From: Breoghania sp.
Lineage (GTDB): Bacteria; Pseudomonadota; Alphaproteobacteria; Rhizobiales; Stappiaceae
DNA: 64,000 nt
Direction of reading: 5' to 3'
NCBI RefSeq assembly: GCF_030066895.1
Contig: NZ_JASJAV010000016.1
Coordinates: forward strand, 1-64,000
The notes under the pieces are model-generated. The model saw only the letters and a program-made list of their open reading frames with translations, ran no database searches and was not told the DNA's origin. The number at the start of each line of letters is the position of its first letter. The stretch's first letter is position 1. The translations under genes and the position numbers were made by a program. Of the stretch, positions 1 through 9,566 are shown piece after piece.

Positions 1-117
1 CCGGCCCCCATACGGCAGCATGAAGCTCCCGCCCACTCGCCCACTATTCTGGAAATGGATGCTTCTGCAGACGCGCGGCGACCGCGCGTGCCTTCGCGCG
101 TCTGGCTCAGCGCCGCG

Positions 118-438
118 TCACGTGATGGCGACGAACACCAGGTTCAGCATCAGGATGCCGGAAAACAGGCTCCACATACCGGCGATGGTGGAACTCGCCA
201 CCAGCCAGCCGACCGGCCTGCGTTCGATGCGCCGCCCGCAAATGGCGCGCCGCATGATGATGAACGGACCTGTCGCGATGCACATCGCCATCCCCCCAGA
301 CGAAGGACAGCGTTGAGCGCGCCGCGAAATCGAAATTGGGCGGGCGATCCGTCACAAGCTGAAAAAGCTCCCGATCAGACCGGAGAGGACAAAACCGATA
401 CAGATCGCGTAGGTCCTGATGAGCGCTTGCGCAAGCAC
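118..438 (-). pseudogene. Small inner-membrane protein (DUF6949-like), two frameshifts
   Basis: Reads from a GTG at 438, with an AAGAGGT ribosome site about six bases upstream, to TGA at 118. Repaired, it is a protein of about 105 residues with hydrophobic segments near each end (GFVLSGLIGSFF early, LFSGILMLNLVFVAI at the C-terminus) and an Arg-rich loop (RRAICGRRIERR). Two homopolymer indels break the frame: a base missing in the five-A run at 362-366 and an extra base in the six-C run at 292-297. Undoing both joins the pieces. From memory this resembles a short membrane family of Rhizobiales (DUF6949); the family assignment is tentative and the function unknown. Confidence 0.6.
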
Positions 439-568
439 GGCGTTTACCTCTTGTTAACGCTAAATTGCCAAAGTGGGCTCGGACAAACTCGACGTTTACA
501 AAACGTTAAGCAAGAGCCATGCCCGTCCAAAAGCCAAAAAACTGGCGAAAACTAGTGACATCGGCGCC

Positions 569-1365
569 ATGAACGGCCTGTTCGCACGTCCCGCAACGGG
601 ACAGGCGCACAGGATCGGGACCAATCCGCTACTTCCAGTCGCAGGGAATCGTTCTCCTTTGGTCATCCCTGACGCCGTTCCCGTACCCCGCTGGCCTCTG
701 GCCATGCTGACCGCTGCGCGGGCTCTGGCGAGCCTCGCGATCGCGACCGACAAGCTCATTGCCACGACCGAAACGCCCGCCCCCGCTCCGCGCTGGACCA
801 CCGAGACAAAGCCCGTCAGCCTTTCCATCGCCGGGCATGCGTTCAACTTCCCGGCGAATTTCATCACCGCGGCAAACCAGCGGGCAGGCGGCGCGCAATC
901 GCGGCTGGACATGACCCTGCGTTGGCCCGCGCTGACCGGATATGGCGACGACCACGCCCGCCTTTTCGAAGATGGCGACCGCGATCTCGTCCGGATCTGG
1001 GGGGGGGGGAAACCGACACCAGGCCTCTGGCCGGGGCGCAATCGAGCGGCGACGACGATCTCCTGCGTCCTGAGATCTATCCGGTCGCAGGCGGCCTGTT
1101 CGCCCGCGCCTTCAAGACCTCCAGCCCCTATGCCAACGAGGAGATCGTCTACGAGGCGACCTCGTTGCGGTCCGGTTCGCAAATGCCGTTTGCGGCGCGC
1201 TGTCAAAAATGGAATGCGCCGGAAGCCACCTGCCTGCGCCACATGCCGCTCGGCTCCGGTCTGACGATGACCTACTGCTTCCCGCGCACCCGGCTCGCCG
1301 ACTGGGGACGGCTCGACCGCTCCCTGACATTGCTGATCTCGGGCTTCATCGCGAGCGCACGCTGA
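569..1365 (+). pseudogene. Conserved hypothetical protein with N-terminal membrane anchor, broken at an 11-G tract
   Basis: Starts at ATG 569 and would give about 265 residues: a hydrophobic N-terminal stretch (PLAMLTAARALASLAIA), then a likely periplasmic domain. The first frame runs to the poly-G tract at 999-1009; the rest (YPVAGGLFARAFKTSS, then MPLGSGLTMTYCF and DRSLTLLISGFI near the end) continues in another frame to TGA at 1363-1365. A tract of 9 or 12 G would join the frames. It looks like an uncharacterised membrane-anchored protein conserved in Rhizobiales. No enzymatic motif is visible. A run of 11 G could be genuine slippage, a phase-variable switch or a base-calling error. Confidence 0.55.
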
Positions 1366-1470
1366 GCGGACACTGATCCCTCGACCCGCCATCCATCAAG
1401 ACGCCTGCTGACACGCGATCCTTGGAACCGGCCTTGGAGCTGGGTCCGAATAGGCACGCTCTCCCGGACT

Positions 1471-1573
1471 GTCATCTCCGCGCAGGCGGGGATCCAGTAA
1501 CCCCACGATTTCGCTCACGGAACAGAAACGCCGGCCGCACGGAGTGCTGGTTCCCGCCTTCGCGGGGATGACA
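1471..1573. repeat. Intergenic palindromic repeat R1, copy A
   Basis: Begins GTCATCTCCGCGCAGGCGGG and ends with the near-complement of that end (CCGCCTTCGCGGGGATGACA), enclosing about 45 bases. Related copies are at 35227, 36311, 37778, 49364 and 51573. Arms like these are common intergenic repeats in alphaproteobacteria. Confidence 0.85.
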
Positions 1574-1610
1574 ATCATGCTTGTGCTGTTTCCAATCGAA
1601 CAACACGACA

Positions 1611-1657
1611 ACGTCATCCTGAGGAGCGCTCGCAAGAGCGCGTCTCGAAGGATGGGC
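1611..1657. repeat. Intergenic palindromic repeat R2, single copy
   Basis: ACGTCATCCTGAGGAG at one end and CTCGAAGGATGGGC at the other, with an inner hairpin (GCGCTCGCAAGAGCGC). The same element occurs as inverted pairs at 21734-21866 and 44788-44917. It sits 38 bases after R1 copy A. Confidence 0.85.
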
Positions 1658-1708
1658 CGCGCATTCGAAACGAACGGCCAGCACTCAGAAAATACGGAAG
1701 CAACGCAT

Positions 1709-1748
1709 AAAAAACCCGGCCGGTCGGTCGTGCATGACGACTGCCGGG
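1709..1748 (-). terminator. Rho-independent terminator after cysE-DUF3126
   Basis: On the minus strand a GC-rich imperfect hairpin (CCCGGCAGTC pairing with GACCGGCCGGG-type sequence) is followed directly by six T. It lies about 110 bases beyond the DUF3126 stop, where the leftward cysE-DUF3126 transcript would end. Confidence 0.6.
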
Positions 1749-1859
1749 AATGCTTTTCTCGAATTCGGCTCGGATCAAGCTTTGATACCCGACCACCTTT
1801 CCGGTCGGACTGCCTGTCGCGAACGGGGCGCGGCGGGTTTGCCGCCGCGCCTTGTCCAG

Positions 1860-2069
1860 TCAGTCCAGATCGATCTCCAGGATCGCCATCTGGAAATCGT
1901 AGCTCAGATCCTCGTCCTCATCGTCGCGATACAGGACGCCGATGAATTCCTCACCGAGATAAACCTCGGCGGAATCGTCCTTGCGCGGGCGCGCACGCAC
2001 TTGCAGCGTGGACACGTTGAAAGTCTTCTTCAGATAGGCTTCCAGCTTGCGGATCTCGTCGGGTTTCAA
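1860..2069 (-). CDS. DUF3126 family protein
   Basis: A complete 69-residue acidic soluble protein from ATG 2069 to TGA 1860. It begins MKPDEIRKLEAYLKKTF and carries EVYLGEEFIGVLYRDDEDED, the conserved core of the short DUF3126 family of Rhizobiales. No catalytic residue can be named. It follows cysE on the same strand, as in many Rhizobiales genomes, so the two probably form one transcript ending at the hairpin at 1709-1748. Function unknown. It is intact although its operon partner is damaged. Confidence 0.9.
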   Translation of the reverse strand: MKPDEIRKLEAYLKKTFNVSTLQVRARPRKDDSAEVYLGEEFIGVLYRDDEDEDLSYDFQMAILEIDLD

Positions 2070-2189
2070 GGTGCCTCTCCTTCACGGGTCATCCGCGCCC
2101 GTTCTTAGCCGGGCGCGCTCTCCCCGCGTCTACATCACGTCAGCGGCTCCTTGCCAACCCTCAAGACTCGTCTTTTTCGCTCTTATCAC

Positions 2190-2987
2190 CTAAGCGCTGG
2201 TCCATCGAGCTGCAAGCTCCGCACAACCCGACGTTCCGATGATGCGTGCGGGCACGCCCGCCACGGTCGTGTTTGGCGGCACCGGAGCCAGCACCACCGA
2301 CCCGGCCGCGATCCGCGAGCAATGGCCGAGTTCGAAGTTGCCGAAGATCTCCGCCCCCGCCCCGATCAGCACGCCGCGGCGCACCTTCGGATGGCGATCG
2401 CCGTCCGTCTTGCCCGTTCCGCCGAGCATCACGCCCTGCAAAATGAAGACGTCATCCTCAATGACAGCCGTCGATCCGACGACGCCCGTCGCATGGTCGA
2501 TGAAGATCCCTCGGCCCATCGGCACCTGCGGATGAATGTCGACCTGGAAAACCTCGGATGTGCGCGACTGCAGGTAGAGCGCGAAATCGTGCCGCCCCTG
2601 CCGCCACAGCCAGACGGTGCGCCTGCAGCGCGTGGAACCCCTTGAAGTAGAGAACCGGCTCGAGACCCGTTCGCAGGCCGGATCGCGATCCACCACCGCC
2701 ATGATGTCGACGCGGAAGATCTCGCCCAGAACCGGTTCGTCGAGAAGCGCCTGGCGATAGGTCTGCCGGATCAGCGCGCCCGACAATGCGGGATGGTCCA
2801 GCCGGTCGGCCAGACGGTGCACCACCGCGTCTTCGAGCGTTTCCTGATTGATGATGTTTTCCATCAGGAACCCGGCGAGCCTAGGTTCGTTCTCGATGGT
2901 CGCCTGCGCCTCCGCACGCAACTGCTCCCAGACGGGATCGTGGCTTACAAGCTCAGGTGTCGCTGCAAAACGGGTGGATTGGCTCAT
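2190..2987 (-). pseudogene. cysE: Serine O-acetyltransferase, internally frameshifted and restored
   Basis: CysE makes O-acetylserine from serine and acetyl-CoA, the entry step of cysteine synthesis. I start it at ATG 2987, behind GAGGAG, giving about 265 residues, normal for the family. The N-terminal helical domain (NEPRLAGFLMENIINQETLE) and the C-terminal hexapeptide-repeat domain (VDIHPQVPMGRGIFIDHATG, GRDRHPK-type turn as DGDRHPKVRRGVLIGAGA) are recognisable, with the catalytic Asp and His of VDIHP and DHATG kept. At about 2616-2666 some 17 residues are in the wrong frame, replacing the usual LEPVLYFKGFHALQAHR helix by VSSRFSTSRGSTRCRR; a second indel restores the frame. The segment after DHATG is also altered (GVVGSTAV where GVVIGETAV is usual). 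The reading frame is open but the enzyme is probably inactive. Confidence 0.75.
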
Positions 2988-3452
2988 GCCCTGCTCCTCA
3001 TCCCAGTCTGGTCGTTCGGCGCCCGGTCGGTTGCTTCCAGTCGGTCGCTTCCGGTCGTTGGCTTTCGCATGCGCCGCATGCGTTCCGTCTGGCGGCGCAT
3101 CCGTCAATTCCCGAAATCCGTCACTGCGAGCTGCCGCTCGTTCGCCTCAGGTCCAAACGACGCTTTTACCGGCGCTACTGCCCGCCGCCCTTCCTCGTAT
3201 CGTCACAAGGGCGGCCGCGTGCGGGTTCAAATGTGTCCCTGACATAGGGTCGATGACACGAAAACCAGCCCCGCGATACAAGTTTTCGCAAACCGCCTTC
3301 CGCAATCGACCCGAAAGAGCCCGATAGTGCCAAGCACCGAAGTCCCGGTAAATCGATCAAACGTACCGTTCCACGCGCCTTTTGGCCTTTCACCCAACGT
3401 CATCGACGACTTATGTAGAAAATTGACGATATGTGGAGGATACGACGCCGAT
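2988..3452. other. Divergent intergenic region between cysE and enoyl-CoA hydratase
   Basis: About 465 bases with no supportable gene. Both flanking genes point outwards, so promoters for each should lie here. A short imperfect direct repeat (GGTCGGTTGCTTCC / GGTCGCTTCCGGTCG) occurs near 3025-3055. No terminator or clear operator is seen. Confidence 0.5.
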
Positions 3453-4277
3453 ATGAAGAATTCCGAAACCACCGCCGCCCAAAACGACTCTCCCGCCGGA
3501 CGAATCGTGACCCTTGTCGAGCCGCCGATCGGCTGGCTCGTGATCGACAACGAGCCCCGGCGCAATGCGATCAATCTCACCATGTGGCAAGCCCTGCCCG
3601 ACGCCGTGGCAACCCTCGAAGCCGATGACCGGGTGCGAGTCGTGACGGTCCGCGGCGCGGGTGAGGCCACTTTCGTGGCCGGCGCCGACATCTCGGAATT
3701 CGCCGAAGTGCGCAAGGACGTGAAAACCGCCCGCGCCTACGAAAACGAGAACGCCGCCGCCTTCGACGCCCTGCGCGCCTGCCTGAAGCCGACCGCCGCG
3801 ATGATCCGCGGCTTCTGCATGGGCGGAGGCGTCGGCATAGCGGTCTCGTGCGATCTGCGCTTTGCCAGTAACGATGCCCGCTTCTCTATCCCCACCGCCC
3901 GGCTCGGCGTCGGCTACCCCGCCATCGCGATCCACGACGTGGTCAAGCTGATCGGCCCATCGCGCGCCAAGGATCTGTTTTTCTCCGCCCGCCGCGTGGA
4001 GGCGGAAGAGGCCCTCACCCTCGGCCTGGCCGATCGCCTGATGCCTGCGCAGGCGCTCGAAGACGAGACCCGCGCCTATGCGGCGACGCTCGCCGACAAC
4101 GCCCCGCTGACCCAGCGCGCCGCCAAGACCGCCATCGACACCGTCTCCGGAGACCTGCAAGCCGCCGACTGGTCCGCCCTTGAGGCCCTGACGAATGCCT
4201 GCTTCGACAGCGCCGATTTCGCAGAGGGTCGCACCGCCTTTCTGGAGCACCGCGCACCCGTCTTCACCGAGCGATAA
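3453..4277 (+). CDS. Enoyl-CoA hydratase/isomerase family protein
   Basis: 274 residues, ATG 3453 to TAA 4277; the in-frame reading could extend upstream, but this Met follows GGAGGA at about 12 bases and fits family length. Crotonase fold: the oxyanion-hole segments are AGADISEF (about residue 72) and FCMGGGVGIA (about 120). The region that carries the second catalytic Glu of classical hydratases reads FSIPTARLGVGYP, lacking that Glu, as in a subgroup annotated enoyl-CoA hydratase-related. The substrate is therefore uncertain; it may not be a beta-oxidation hydratase. It stands alone and is intact. Confidence 0.85.
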   Translation: MKNSETTAAQNDSPAGRIVTLVEPPIGWLVIDNEPRRNAINLTMWQALPDAVATLEADDRVRVVTVRGAGEATFVAGADISEFAEVRKDVKTARAYENENAAAFDALRACLKPTAAMIRGFCMGGGVGIAVSCDLRFASNDARFSIPTARLGVGYPAIAIHDVVKLIGPSRAKDLFFSARRVEAEEALTLGLADRLMPAQALEDETRAYAATLADNAPLTQRAAKTAIDTVSGDLQAADWSALEALTNACFDSADFAEGRTAFLEHRAPVFTER

Positions 4278-4642
4278 CCAATCCGCGCTAGGATTATCAC
4301 GATGATTATCCGGCCGCGGAGAAGTTGATTCTCAACCTCAGGCACTTGAATCAATATCTGAAGTTTACCGGCTGAAGAGATCGCATCAGCAAATCCGCAT
4401 AAGGGACCCCAGAGACTCACGCTTTCGCGCTGCGAGCCCAGGCAACTAGCGCAGAAAACCCGGTTTTCAGCCGAAAATCATGGTAAATCCGAGGTTAACA
4501 TCGCTTGTTAAGCGATTCTGACGACTCGTCTTTTGCCATCCGCACTCCTGCGCGAGCAACCTTCTTGAATCAGTTTGGCAAGTTCCTGCGACAGACCTGA
4601 GCGAAGCGGCATAAGCGACTCTCCCAGCGCGCTTTTTCGCAA
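4278..4642. other. Intergenic region, nothing recognised
   Basis: About 365 bases between the 3-prime ends of the hydratase and a leftward hydrolase pseudogene. No convincing ORF, hairpin terminator or repeat is seen. Confidence 0.45.
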
Positions 4643-5506
4643 TTACACAGCTTTCAGCAACTGAATGAAATCGACCGCGGCATCGGCGAAAATATCGTTC
4701 CGATCGCCCGCCACCATGTGCCCGGCTCCCGTTACGTCGCAGAACTCGGCGTGCGGAACTAGTTCCATAAAATGCCGCGCACTCTCCTCCAGAACGAGCT
4801 CCGAACTCCCGCCGCGAACCAGCATGACGGGGATCGTCAGACCACGCGCCACATCTTCCATTCGCGCCATGTCTTCCGCTGCGGTCGGCGCTCACGCTGA
4901 ACGCCCCCATCAGGAAGCGCGGATCCCAGTGCCAGCGATAACGCCCATCCGAATGCAGACGCAGTTTCTTGCGAAGCCCCTCGGTGGAACGCAGCCGCTT
5001 GGCCGCGACCGCATCGGCCGCCTCCTCCACCGATCCGAACCCCTCGTGCATGCGCTCAGCCATGAAGCCGGTGATGCGATCGACACCGCCCGGATCCATC
5101 CGCGGCACCACATCGACCAGCACCAGTGCGGACAGGACACCCTCCGGGCGCACGCCCTGCGCCAGCGTGGAGGCGATGCCGCCGAGCGATGCCCCGATGG
5201 CGACCGGTGCCGCCCCGCACTCGTGCCAGATCGTGTCGACTACCGCGACGATGTCGTCGGCATAGTCGCGAAAGCGGTAGCGGCCGTCCTCCACCCAGTA
5301 GCTCTCGCCGTGGCCGCGCTGATCGATGGTCACGGCGGTCATGCCGCCGCGCGCCAGCCGCTCCGCCGTCCCGGCCCAGGAGTAGTCTGTCCTCCGCCAT
5401 GGACAAGCAGCACCGGCGTGCCGCTCGTCCCTGCCTCGAAAACCTCTCCCGCCAGCCGACTGCCTTGTGCCTTCTTCAGATGCAACGACCGCCCCTTCAT
5501 GTTCAT
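4643..5506 (-). pseudogene. Alpha/beta hydrolase, two frameshifts
   Basis: Starts at ATG 5506, overlapping the stop of the upstream hydrolase in ATGA, and ends at TAA 4643; about 285 residues if repaired. Visible parts: the oxyanion strand PVLLVHGGGQT, TIDQRGHGESYW, nucleophile elbow IGASLGGIA, acid region PVMLVRGGSSELV and catalytic His GAGHMVAGDRN. One frameshift is near 5390, just after HGGGQT, the other near 4880 after FLMGAFSVSAD. All three catalytic positions survive in different frames. Substrate unknown. Overlap with the intact hydrolase at 5503-6258 shows the pair was co-translated. Confidence 0.8.
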
Positions 5507-6258
5507 CCCCCCGTTTGTTCCAGAAAGTCGAGCACGCCCTGCTTGTAGACCTTGTCGCCCACCGCGAGCACATGATCGCGCCGCGGAATATCCAGAATGC
5601 GCGCATCCTGCATCAGATCGGCGAGTTCCTGGGCAGAACCCGAAATCTCGTCGCGCGTGCCGATGGCAATGAGAACGGGCACGGTGATCCGCCCCACATC
5701 CTCCGGGCTGATCTTCTGGCGCGAGGAGCGCATGCACGCGGCAAGCACAAGCCGGTTCGACTTGATCTGATCGGCGAACTTGCGGAACGAGCGCCCGACC
5801 GGGTCGCTCACCTCCTCGATCGAGGGCACCTCCAACGCCTGCGCGATCGGCTCGGGCGCTCCCACGCCCTTGACCATGCCGTAGCCCAGCCCGCCGAAAA
5901 TAGCACGGCGCACCCGGTCGGGATGGTTGAGGGCCAGGAACGCGGTGATGCGCGCGCCCATCGAGTAGCCCATCACGTCCGCCCGTTCGATTCCCAGATG
6001 ATCGAGCAGCCGCCGCGCATCCTCCGCCATCGCGGGTGCGCCATAGGTGGCCGGATCATGGATCTTGGCGCTCTCGCCGTGGCCGCGATTGTCGAGCGCG
6101 ATGACCCGCCGCCCCGCCTTGACGAGCAGGTCGACCCAGCCCGTGTGAACCCAGTTGACGTATTTGTTGAACGCGAAACCGTGGATGAGCAGGATCGGCT
6201 CACCCTCCTCCTCATCGAGGTAGGCGATATTGATTCCATTGGAATTGAATGCGGACAT
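5503..6258 (-). CDS. Alpha/beta fold hydrolase
   Basis: 251 residues from ATG 6258 to TGA 5503. The frame is open upstream, but MSAFNSNGINIAYLDEEEG is the usual N-terminus of this family. Motifs in order: oxyanion segment ILLIHGFAFNKYVNW (about residue 25), LDNRGHGES (about 60), nucleophile elbow GYSMGAR (about 97), a likely acid in AIGTRDEIS (about 205) and catalytic His RRDHVLAVGD near the C-terminus. No signal peptide, so cytosolic. The final TGA overlaps the start of the next, broken hydrolase. Ester, lactone or C-C bond substrates are all possible. Confidence 0.85.
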   Translation of the reverse strand: MSAFNSNGINIAYLDEEEGEPILLIHGFAFNKYVNWVHTGWVDLLVKAGRRVIALDNRGHGESAKIHDPATYGAPAMAEDARRLLDHLGIERADVMGYSMGARITAFLALNHPDRVRRAIFGGLGYGMVKGVGAPEPIAQALEVPSIEEVSDPVGRSFRKFADQIKSNRLVLAACMRSSRQKISPEDVGRITVPVLIAIGTRDEISGSAQELADLMQDARILDIPRRDHVLAVGDKVYKQGVLDFLEQTGG

Positions 6259-6467
6259 GTCGGCCTGACGTTTACGTATAGGATAGAATGTGAGACGGCT
6301 GACACTAAGGCTTTCTACCACGTCAGGAAAGAGCCCGCGTTTGCAGCGGGCGGATGTGGCTGAAGGATACGGGCAGACACGCAGGGATGTGAAATACCCC
6401 TGCCCATTCGGCAATTCGCTCGTTATTGTCTCGGCCGAAACCTTGCAGACGAGATTGGAACGATGCC

Positions 6468-6719
6468 ATGGCGGATCAAGTCATTCCCCACTTCCAGAAT
6501 GACGACGGTGTGGAAACCATCAGGATCGGCGCATGCGAGTTCATGTGCATTGGCGCAAAGCCGCCTTTCGATCATCCTCACGTCTTCCTGGATATGGGCG
6601 ACGAGGATTCCATTGTTTGTCCCTATTGCTCTACCCATTACGTCTACGATGCATCGCTGAAGGCAGAGGAATCCGATCCCGCCGATTGCCTCTGGATTCC
6701 TGCGGAGACGGCGGAGTAA
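6468..6719 (+). CDS. Zinc-finger domain-containing protein (zf-CHCC)
   Basis: 83 residues, ATG 6468 to TAA 6719. The reading frame extends 14 codons upstream, but MADQVIPHFQNDDGV matches family length. The metal-binding set is a Cys in GACEFMC, His in PFDHPHVFLDMG and the pair CPYC followed by STHYVYD, as in the zf-CHCC family related to the mitochondrial complex I accessory subunit NDUFS6. A role around respiratory complex I is inferred from that relation only. The FAD monooxygenase begins 12 bases downstream, so the two are probably co-transcribed. Confidence 0.85.
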   Translation: MADQVIPHFQNDDGVETIRIGACEFMCIGAKPPFDHPHVFLDMGDEDSIVCPYCSTHYVYDASLKAEESDPADCLWIPAETAE

Positions 6720-6731
6720 GACCGACGCATC

Positions 6732-7982
6732 ATGACCAGCCCGGAAACACAGGATCCCGCTTCTCAAGATGCCGCGGAAAGCGGTGACGGCCGACCTGAC
6801 GGCGGAAGTCCGCGCAGACACGTCGTCGTCGCCGGTGGCGGCATCGGAGGCCTCACGGCAGCTCTCGCACTGGAGCGCGCCGGTTTCTCCGTCCTCGTTC
6901 TCGAACGTTCCGAAAAGCTCGGCGAAGTGGGCGCAGGCCTTCAGATTTCGCCGAATGCCTGGCGCGTTCTGAAAAGCTTGGATGCCACCGAACCTCTGGA
7001 AAAGGTTCTGGTGAAGCCGGATTCCATCCGCATCCATTCCGCACGCGCCGGCGGCCAGATCGGCCGCATCCCTCTGGGCGAGACGGCGGAGCACCGGTAC
7101 GGCGCCCCCTATTGCGTCATCCATCGCGGCGATCTGCACAAGGGCCTGGCGGAAACCGCCATGGCGCGGCCCAATATCGACATCCAGCTCGGCATAGCCA
7201 TCGCCGATGCCGAGGAGGACGAGACCGGGATCACGGTCGAGATCCAGGGCAGCGAAGGCATCTCCAGCCACCACGCCGAAGCCCTGATCGCAGCCGACGG
7301 CGTCTGGTCGACCGTGCGCCGCCGTCTGTTGCGGCTGCCGTCGGCCGATTATTCCGGTCGAATCGCCTATCGCGCCACCTTCTCCACCGATCAGGCGCCG
7401 GATCTTGCCGGCTTCACCGGCCTCTGGATGGGCGAGAATGCCCATCTGGTGCATTACCCGATCCGGAGCGGAAGCCTGATCAACCTCGTCGCCATCGCCG
7501 AGGGCGACTGGCACGGAGAGACCTGGTCCACCCCGGTGGACCGGGACGAGGTCCTGCAGCACTTCAAGAACTGGCCGGTGACGGCCCGCCACCTTCTGGA
7601 AAGGCCCGCCTCCTCGCTGAAATGGGCCTTGTGCGATATCAGGCCGGGCACGATCTGGGCGGAGGGGCGCATTGCGCTTCTGGGCGACGCGGCCCATGCC
7701 ATGCTGCCTTTCATGGCGCAGGGCGCGGCCATGGCGATCGAGGATGCCCACGTGGTTGCGCGGTGTCTTGCCGAAGAGCCCGACGTGGACGAAGCCCTGC
7801 TCACCTATGAGCGCACCCGCAAAGACCGCGTGGAACGCGTCATGCGCACCGCGCGCGAAAATGCCCGCATCTATCACATGAAGGGCCTGATGGCGTTCCT
7901 GCGCGATACCGGGATCCGCTACCTGAGCGGTCAGCGTCTCCTGTCGCGCTATGACTGGATCTACGACTGGCAGCCGAAATAA
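6732..7982 (+). CDS. FAD-dependent monooxygenase (UbiH/salicylate hydroxylase type)
   Basis: 416 residues, ATG 6732 to TAA 7982, intact. A Rossmann dinucleotide motif begins at about residue 32 (VAGGGIGGLTAALALERAG) ending at the ribose-binding Glu (VLERS). Group A flavoprotein hydroxylase signatures follow: ALIAADGVWSTVRR (about 190) and GRIALLGDAAHAMLPFMAQG (about 310). These enzymes hydroxylate aromatic rings using NAD(P)H and oxygen. The C-terminus (YDWIYDWQPK) resembles salicylate or 6-hydroxynicotinate hydroxylases, but no pathway genes are adjacent, so the substrate is open. A 26-residue Ser/Gly/Asp-rich leader precedes the FAD domain. Confidence 0.85.
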   Translation: MTSPETQDPASQDAAESGDGRPDGGSPRRHVVVAGGGIGGLTAALALERAGFSVLVLERSEKLGEVGAGLQISPNAWRVLKSLDATEPLEKVLVKPDSIRIHSARAGGQIGRIPLGETAEHRYGAPYCVIHRGDLHKGLAETAMARPNIDIQLGIAIADAEEDETGITVEIQGSEGISSHHAEALIAADGVWSTVRRRLLRLPSADYSGRIAYRATFSTDQAPDLAGFTGLWMGENAHLVHYPIRSGSLINLVAIAEGDWHGETWSTPVDRDEVLQHFKNWPVTARHLLERPASSLKWALCDIRPGTIWAEGRIALLGDAAHAMLPFMAQGAAMAIEDAHVVARCLAEEPDVDEALLTYERTRKDRVERVMRTARENARIYHMKGLMAFLRDTGIRYLSGQRLLSRYDWIYDWQPK

Positions 7983-8115
7983 CCCGCAGCCTCTCCCGCA
8001 CACGCCTCCCTGACGCGGCGACTTTCACGACGCGTGCAACTTTTTGTCCGTGGGTGTTTCCCACGGCGGGCAACTTGTTCTAGGACGTCCGATCTAACTA
8101 CTCAGAAGATGGACG

Positions 8116-8845
8116 ATGGACAAGGGTGCGCATTCGACTGAAAGCGAGATCGTGACGGCGGGTTTCGTCGTCATTGGCGATGAGATCCTTTCGGGGCGGA
8201 CAAAGGATCGGAATATCCGCTATCTGGCCGACTTCCTGACCGCGCACAGCATCGATCTGGCTGAGGTACGCATCGTGCTCGACGAGACCGACCGAATCGT
8301 GGAAGTGGTGCACGACGTGAGTGCGCGCTATACGCATGTCTTCACCTCCGGCGACGTCGGCCCGACCCACGACGACATCACCGCGGATTCGATCGCGGCC
8401 GCCTTCAACGTCGGCATCGATTTCAATCCCGAAGCGGTCGCACTCCTGTCGGAGCGCTACGGCAATGTCGATCTGACCCAGGCCTGCATGCGCATGGCAC
8501 GCATTCCCGGCGGAGCCGAGCTGATCCCCAATTCCGTCTCCAAGGCTTCCGGTTTCAAAATCGGCAATGTCCACGTGCTCGCAGGAGTGCCGTCGGTCTT
8601 CGAAGCGATGCTCGAGGCGCTGGGGCCCTCCCTCGTGCACGGCACGGTGGTTCAGCCGCGCACGATCGAGGCCCGCATGACCGACAACCTGTCGTCGCAC
8701 CCAGAATGCGCATAAGGGAGTCGCAATCGGCTCCTATCCGCAATATGACGGCGAGAATTTCACCACCCAGCTCGTGGTACACTCGCGCGATACCGCGCTG
8801 CCGGAACAGGTCGTGGCGGAACAGGTTACAGGAAGGTTCGAACCA
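8116..8845 (+). pseudogene. CinA/MoeA-like molybdopterin-binding protein, frameshifted
   Basis: Begins at ATG 8116 with the MoCF-biosynthesis fold: TAGFVVIGDEILSGRTKD, then [14 protein letters not shown] (usual form [13 protein letters not shown]) and [31 protein letters not shown] frameshift near 8690 stops this frame at 8715; the C-terminal third ([20 protein letters not shown]) continues in another frame and then reads, without a stop, into the gpt gene. A stop codon has thus been lost as well. Intact relatives are about 250 residues and are annotated competence/damage-inducible protein A; their activity in Rhizobiales is poorly defined. Confidence 0.8.
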
Positions 8846-9365
8846 ATGGAGAAGGGGCAGAAGCCGAAGGCTTTTCCGGTTCACTGGGAACAGCTTTACC
8901 GCGATGCCCGTGCGCTCGCATGGCGGCTTGCCGGACAGGGCGAGTAGAAGGCGATCGTGTGCATCACCCGCGGCGGCCTCGTGCCTACCGCGATCATCGC
9001 GCGAACTAGGCATCCGGAACATCGAGACGGTGTGCATCGCCTCCTACCATGACTACGAGAATCAGGGCTCGCTTGAGGTGATCAAGCCGATCGATCCGGA
9101 AGTCATCGGTCTGGGCAGTGGCGAAAGCGCGGGCGTGCTCGTCGTCGACGATCTGGTCGATACTGGCCACACGACGGCGGCGGTTCGCAAGATGCTGCCC
9201 AAGGCGCATTTCGCCACCGTCTACGCCAAGCCCAAGGGCCGGCCGCAAGTCGACACATTCATCACCGAGGTTGCGCAGGATACCTGAATCTATTTTCCCT
9301 GGGACATGGACTTCACCTTCCAACCCCCGCTCGCCAAGGAACACCACGACGAAGCGGCCGGCTAA
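8846..9365 (+). pseudogene. gpt: Xanthine phosphoribosyltransferase, two Trp-to-stop changes and a deletion
   Basis: Gpt salvages xanthine and guanine with PRPP. ATG 8846 opens [20 protein letters not shown]. The TAG at 8945-8947 falls where homologues have Trp (GDWKAIVC); two bases are missing near 9000 in a GC repeat (IIAR-ELGI); the TGA at 9285-9287 replaces the Trp of QDTWIYFPWDM; the true end is TAA 9365. The PRPP motif [14 protein letters not shown] is intact in the middle. Corrected length of about 172 codons is normal. Both nonsense changes are TGG to TAG or TGA (G to A). Confidence 0.9.
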
Positions 9366-9566
9366 GGCCGCGCCTTCCCTTCTCAAAGCTTCATCTCCGC
9401 CGGGGTGTGCAGAACCGCTGCACGCCCCGATGACGTTCCAGAAGGAGCACGGATTGAGAGCGGAAAGCATGCCGCATCGCGCCTCTCGGGGCGTGCCCGC
9501 TTCGATTGACGCAAACGTGATTGAGGCTTATTTCCCTCTGCCATCTCCGGTTGATATCAACATCCC

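Noticed and set aside
6423..8003. Minus-strand ORF of 526 codons opposite the zinc-finger and FAD monooxygenase genes
   Set aside because: Both plus-strand genes have complete family signatures; the antisense frame has none.
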